Assembly: GCF_905475345.1 (NCBI RefSeq)
Contig: NC_066601.1
Location: 4,752,001 to 4,816,000 of the forward strand
Origin: Vespula vulgaris
Lineage: Eukaryota > Arthropoda > Insecta > Hymenoptera > Vespidae
DNA length: 64,000 nucleotides
Reading direction: 5' to 3'
Every line of letters begins with the position of its first letter. Positions within the stretch are counted from its first letter, which is position 1. Both the position numbers and the translations under genes were made by a program. This document shows, piece after piece, positions 58,883 through 64,000 of this stretch. The notes beneath the pieces are model-generated. The model was not told the DNA's origin and did not search any database. It saw nothing but the letters and a program-made list of their open reading frames with translations.

Positions 58883-61800
58883 CTAAAGAAGAATCGAATG
58901 AGTTAAAACGAGGAATATCAATGATATTCGCACGCGGATGACTCTTGTCTAGTCTCGACATCTAACGTCTCAGCGTTATATAAAAGAGATTATCGCGCTT
59001 CTTATTTATACGCTGCCGCGACGAGTTTCTCGACTGGTAACGAACGTTGCCTTAAACGCCTTAATCGTGTATGTCGTAAAGCGACATTACACAATGCGCG
59101 ATTACGACTTTGGACGATTATCGGCTATTCATCGAACGTGACCAAATTCTTTCCATTATTCGACAACTAATCTCATTATCATCTAATTCCTAATCACCGT
59201 TGATAAAATATCAAGTCGTCGTCGTTATCTCGTAGATCGACGATCTACCGCAATTAGATGAATCAAAAGAGCGAATGTATTCGGCTTTGGTGCATTTCCC
59301 TCGTTTTCCACGATTAATCCTATTTATACGCGCCTTTCGAATACTCTACGGATATACGCGTCAACAACGAAGTAGGGGAAAGAACAGTCGACGAGGGAAA
59401 TTATTCGTTACGCGTGCCACGAGTATTCCGCGTACGAATTTGCGTCGACTCCGGAACGTTTGCGGGAGATAGCGACGGAGCGAACGAGAGAAATTACGGA
59501 GATGAGCCAACTAGGATCCTAACTCGATTCCACGCCACGTATCTCCTAGCAGGTGGAGGAAGCTGGATGCGATACGGTTTCACGTATATGTAAACGCCAC
59601 GCTCTCCGTGCACGCATGGCAGCCGCGAGCGGCTGAGCCTGCGATCTTTCGAAAGATGCCAATGTTCCTAAGTACGTGAGCGTGCGTCTGTCTCTCTGTA
59701 CGAACGAGAGAGAGAGAGAGGGAGAGAGAGGGAGACACGCAACGCGCATCCCTACTTCTCCTCCGCGCGTCTCTCGAGGCGCGGCAATTTACGCGGCTAA
59801 CGATACAATGCACTGGTTATTAGTAAACCGGAACCGAAACGTGCGTTCCTTAACTCGGATTTATGTGTCTCTCGATGACTCGACTTACGAGCTATCCGAG
59901 AGCACTACTTTGTATTCTCCGATTTTTCTCGCATCGCTTCGAACTACGTGACGCTAATTTTTTATTTTCTTTTTCCACGACAAATACGAATCACAAGAAA
60001 ATATTTTGTATTTTCCTTCTTCCTTATCGGATCGCCGACAACCTGCGATTTGAACGGCTTTCGTAATATCCTCGATTTTCCTCTCACCCGAAAGACTCAA
60101 ATTTCAAAATCCAAAACCGACCGATCGATTTGCAAACAAACCTTTGGATTAATTAAACGATCGGCGACAGACAAACGGCTCTTTCGTGGAAACTCGTAGA
60201 AAACGCACTGGCCGCCGAGTTCTTCCTAATCGCGAACAATCGTGTAAGAACATATAATTGTGGAAGAAAACGTACGCGTGAAGGTGAGTGATAAGGAGAC
60301 ATTATTAAATTTTATCTATAATGATAAGGATACGAGTTTTTTTCTTGTACTATTTGATACAGTCTTTTAGTATTATTAGAAAAAAACGATTAGGACCAAT
60401 TAGCCGCGCGAGTGTTTTCACTCGTTACGCGAAGTCGCTCTTGTTGAATCAGCTATTCGTGACGATCGATAAATCTTAGGCGATAAAAAATATTGCAAAG
60501 ACGATTGCGAGGTCGACGCACGTTAATCGGACCCGACGATCGAGATTCTACGTCACACTGCATCGTATCGCGCGCATCGACTCGATAAGACTCGCTTTTG
60601 CATCTCTACAAGTCTCGTCCAAGCGACGCCTCGAACGATCGCCCCGAATATTCTACAAGAGCGAATTCATTTCGCTAATATCGAAAAGCCCTAATGTCGG
60701 ACTCGATTTTATCTTTATTCCCCTCTCAAGGCCGCGGAGTCATCGGTCTTTCCTTAAGTGCCGACGGGAAATTGAGCGAAAAGAAAAGTAATCATTCGGA
60801 AGAGGCTGCGATCTCTCGACGACGAGAGTCAACGTACCGTGCATAAACTCGCGTACTTACGAACCCTTTGTCACACGTTTATCACCTTCTCCACGCATAG
60901 TCCTTGCTCGATACGTCTGTACGTATAACTTACTCGCGTAGAATTCTTGATATCCGATCAAACGAAGCGTGCACTTGATTCTTGGCTGCAATGTTCACGG
61001 TCGACCGAACGCCGTTGCAACTTTAATCGAATCCTTCGTGTACGAAGGACGTTGTTACTTCGAAATTTGAATCGTCGAATCGGATAGAAATGAAGTATAA
61101 CGGAGTTACGTAAAATTCGACTTTTCCTACTTGGCGAATTTTTTTATACGCGGACGAGACGAGTATGTCGGAGAGCGCGCAAGATTTTCATGCGCGAGAT
61201 GAGAGAATTTAATCGGCTGTCGTTCGATGACATCGATAGACTTTATTTAGCGAGTTTACGAGCGAGTTATTCGAGGGGATTATTATCGAGCAGACGTCGG
61301 TAAACCGATCTCTCGGACGCCAGTCGGTCGTGTATTCTCGCGTTCGGGATAAACCTCGCCAATCCCTCCGACGATTCGTCCCTCGACGGAACTTTGACGC
61401 GGAGAACAAAGATCGGATCGCTCGAAGGAGTAAAGAAAGAATGCGATTCCAAATTCCGTGGGACGGATCGACGTTTCCATTTCGCTCGATCGAGTATATC
61501 TATCGATTCACCCATCCGCTTCGCGGTCGCTTACGTTAGTTCTCGTACGCAACGTAACGTAAAAGTCTTCGATCTCCATGACGGAAAAAAGAAGCAAAAA
61601 AGAAAAAAAAAGAAATGAAAGAAGAAGAAAAAAGCACCTTTGAAAGGTTTTGACGAAGCGAACGTCTTCCGATCTTCCTTCCATGACGGCCCTCTCTTTG
61701 ACGAAAGATCGAGCAAAAAGCGTTATCGCACGGAACTAGAGTTTATAGCAGGACACAAACACTCGTGACAATTATTAAAAAGCAAAGATGAATGCGAACA

Positions 61801-64000
61801 GTCGGGTTGGGACGCTATTCGCGCGATTTCCCGATATCTTCGTCGATGTCATTATCGAACGAGGCACGTAGAGGAAACTGAGAGCTGCCGAACGCGTTCT
61901 GCCCACTTCAGGAACGCGTACGAGTGCACGTATTTTTATTGGAATCCCCTCTTCTCCGGTAGGCGCCACACCGGTCGACTCCGCGAACCAAAGCCATCCT
62001 TTGCGAACGTTGATTATTTTCCTGTAGATTTTCTTCGAAATAACGAAGAAACGAGCGCTGCCTTCCTCTCCGTTAACACCCGAGATCGGTCCGGCCTGGA
62101 ATTCTCTCGATTCGTCGAAAGAAACCGACTCATCGTCTACCGCTCGAGTTCTACGTTCCACTACGACCTTGAATCATCGGCGGTCCATATTCCTTTGGGC
62201 GTAGAAATCCGATCGTTCGTATCGCGCTCGTTTGTTTTTCTCTTCATTTTTTCCCCGCGTAAAGCGAATTAGTCACATCGAAAACACCTTACGCAATCTC
62301 ACAGACCCGTTAAATATATATTCCCCCGTCTCGATCGCGAGTCATCTAATCTCTTCCGACGAAGATTTCGTTGGAATTCGCTCGATTCCGCGCTTGCTAG
62401 ACGTCGACGCGTTTCGACTGCCTTCGAGAGTTTTAGTCTTTCTTCTCGAGGCGTCGTTAATTCGGACCCGCAGCATCGATTTTCGAATTTTCGAACGTCG
62501 AATCGTTTTTACGCTCGACATTTCTGCAAAATCGCAAAGCGAACGTTCGTACCTCGAGGCGGAGAGCGGAATCGATCCGTCCTTGAACCTTCCCGACGGT
62601 CAACGTTCCCCGAATGGGATTCTCCCGAAGAGAAATCACCGCCCAAAGTAGCGGACTCCGCGATATTGGCAGCATTTCGACAAACGCGCAACGTTCTTCT
62701 CGAAGCGAAGCAGGAAAAATTACGGAAAACTCATCCCGTCTATCATGACGCACGCAGCGAAGCGTTTTCGCGCGATACAACGTCGCGAAACGATAATCGT
62801 TTCGATCGTCTCCTCGAGCACGACGAAGCGCCGAAGAAACGTATTCTCTAGAGTTCGCGAAAGAATCAAATACGTACGTATATAAATATGCGAGTGGTCT
62901 TTCAACGTTCCAACGTCAACGGAGATTCGTTGCAAAACGAAAGGTCGCGAGTTTCGAGGACGTTTTCTTACGATTAACCGGCCACTTTATTGCTCTTACG
63001 TTTATTGAGCAATAGTCGCGCAAGGCGCGATGCTAATGGCCGTTTCAACGAAAGCAACAACTATTCGATTTTGACGTAGTTCCTAGAACAGGAAATGGAG
63101 AAAGGCCGAACCTAGGCGAACGCGCCGAAACCAAAAGGAGAGACTCCTTAAGCTTCTCGTAGCGCATTTGCATCAGCTAATTATACAGTCCAGCCTCTCG
63201 AACGATGCTAGAAGCATTTTTTCTCGATGTTCGTCGAAGCAAAGCTATTTACTCGACTACAACGGAATTCTCGATGACTTTCCTTCGTGCGCGATGAGGC
63301 AATGATATCCGGAAGAAAAGAAAACTCATTAGACGTTTTCCAACGAGCCGATAACAATCGTTGCGCCTGGCCGAACTTTCTCCGGGTTCTCTATCGAGAA
63401 CGACGAAGGTACAAATCTCTCGTTCAAATTTTCCCCGATTCTGTCATTTTCTCCAACGAATAGGGCGAATTAGGTCCGCGAATTTCGTTAAAAAGAGGAT
63501 GCGGTAATAATTAAGATCGCACGAGTAGGTATGCGCTCTCGATCGTAAGCGAGGATAACCCGTTAAACCGGTTTTCAACGTATCATCGAGTAGATCGAAA
63601 TGCTGAAACCTTTAATGTTTTACGGAACTTTAAAGATTTATGAGCTCGCCAAAGGAAAAGGAAAGCGCGCCTCTATGTGTCTATGTCGCAACGGCCAACG
63701 TAACCTCTTCTACGTTTTACGCTAGGAATAACGAAAGTAAAAGGAAAAACCTTGTTTCAAGCCTCGCCCGAGATTCGTTCGACCTTCCCCGCTTACGTGC
63801 CTGACATTGGTGTCGCGCTTTGTCTTCGTTTCAACGAGAATTTCTCAATTATTATTTACCGAGTGACGCGAACCTAGATTCTTTTTTTCTCTGGTTTCGT
63901 TCGCGCGGGAAAAAAGGAGCCGTAGGAAAAGGAGAACGTACGCGCGTAGGTAAGTACGTACGCGTTGGAGTATTTTCTACTTTAAAATCCCGCAGAGTTT
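58883..64000. other. No supported gene
   Basis: Unrecognised open frames of 128 codons (minus, 61775-62161) and 139 codons (plus, 62232-62651) are present, but neither shows a motif, signal peptide or membrane segment that would support a gene. The sequence lies upstream of the transporter and may include its promoter or introns of the receptor. Confidence 0.45.

Noticed and set aside
58704..58961. 85-codon minus-strand open frame upstream of the transporter
   Set aside because: Arginine/lysine-rich and in a different frame from the one that reads into the transporter start.
61775..62651. Open frames of 128 (minus) and 139 codons (plus)
   Set aside because: No motif, membrane segment or splice signals supporting a gene; kept only as part of the gene-free description.

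Overview
The window looks like animal, most likely insect, nuclear DNA. The visible genes are split by spliceosomal introns with GT-AG boundaries (one is GC-AG), they encode a neuronal AMPA-type glutamate receptor and an insect-style sugar transporter, and the sequence between them is dominated by dinucleotide and tri/tetranucleotide microsatellites. CpG words (tcg, cga, acg) are very abundant everywhere, which fits a hymenopteran such as a bee. That last step is inference; no species can be named from the sequence alone. No bacterial, CRISPR or recognisable viral or transposon coding sequence was seen.

Layout. 1-4083: no supported gene. 4084-4181 (minus): an isolated first coding exon encoding a signal peptide and ending in a perfect splice donor; the rest of that gene must lie to the left. 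4200-6100: a GC-rich, repeat-rich block upstream of that exon. 6100-25000: long stretch without recognisable genes, with microsatellites and AT-rich conserved-looking patches. 25040-25412 (plus): a CpG-rich promoter-like segment with a perfect CRE, a MEF2-type site, a GC box and a TATA box; further CRE motifs lie at 26562-26664. 25413-30960: no coding exon found.

30965-45478 (minus): the main gene. Fifteen exons reconstruct in a continuous frame to 779 residues of an AMPA-type ionotropic glutamate receptor: the second half of the amino-terminal domain, the whole bipartite ligand-binding domain, M1, the pore loop with a glutamine at the Q/R position, M3, M4 and a short tail ending in a class I PDZ ligand (T-Q-V). 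Every boundary is phase-consistent. The first roughly 180-200 residues (signal peptide and first half of the amino-terminal domain) are not found in the window.

45479-56471: no supported coding exon. 56472-58665 (minus): a complete three-exon SLC2/MFS sugar transporter of the insect Tret1-like group (455 residues), with a possible upstream extension. 58883-64000: no supported gene. The transporter lies on the same strand as the receptor and upstream of its last visible exon, so if the missing receptor exons lie to the right it is nested in a receptor intron. Functionally, the receptor would mediate fast glutamate signalling at the neuronal membrane and the transporter would move a sugar such as trehalose or glucose across the plasma membrane. 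Nothing in the sequence shows that the two work together.
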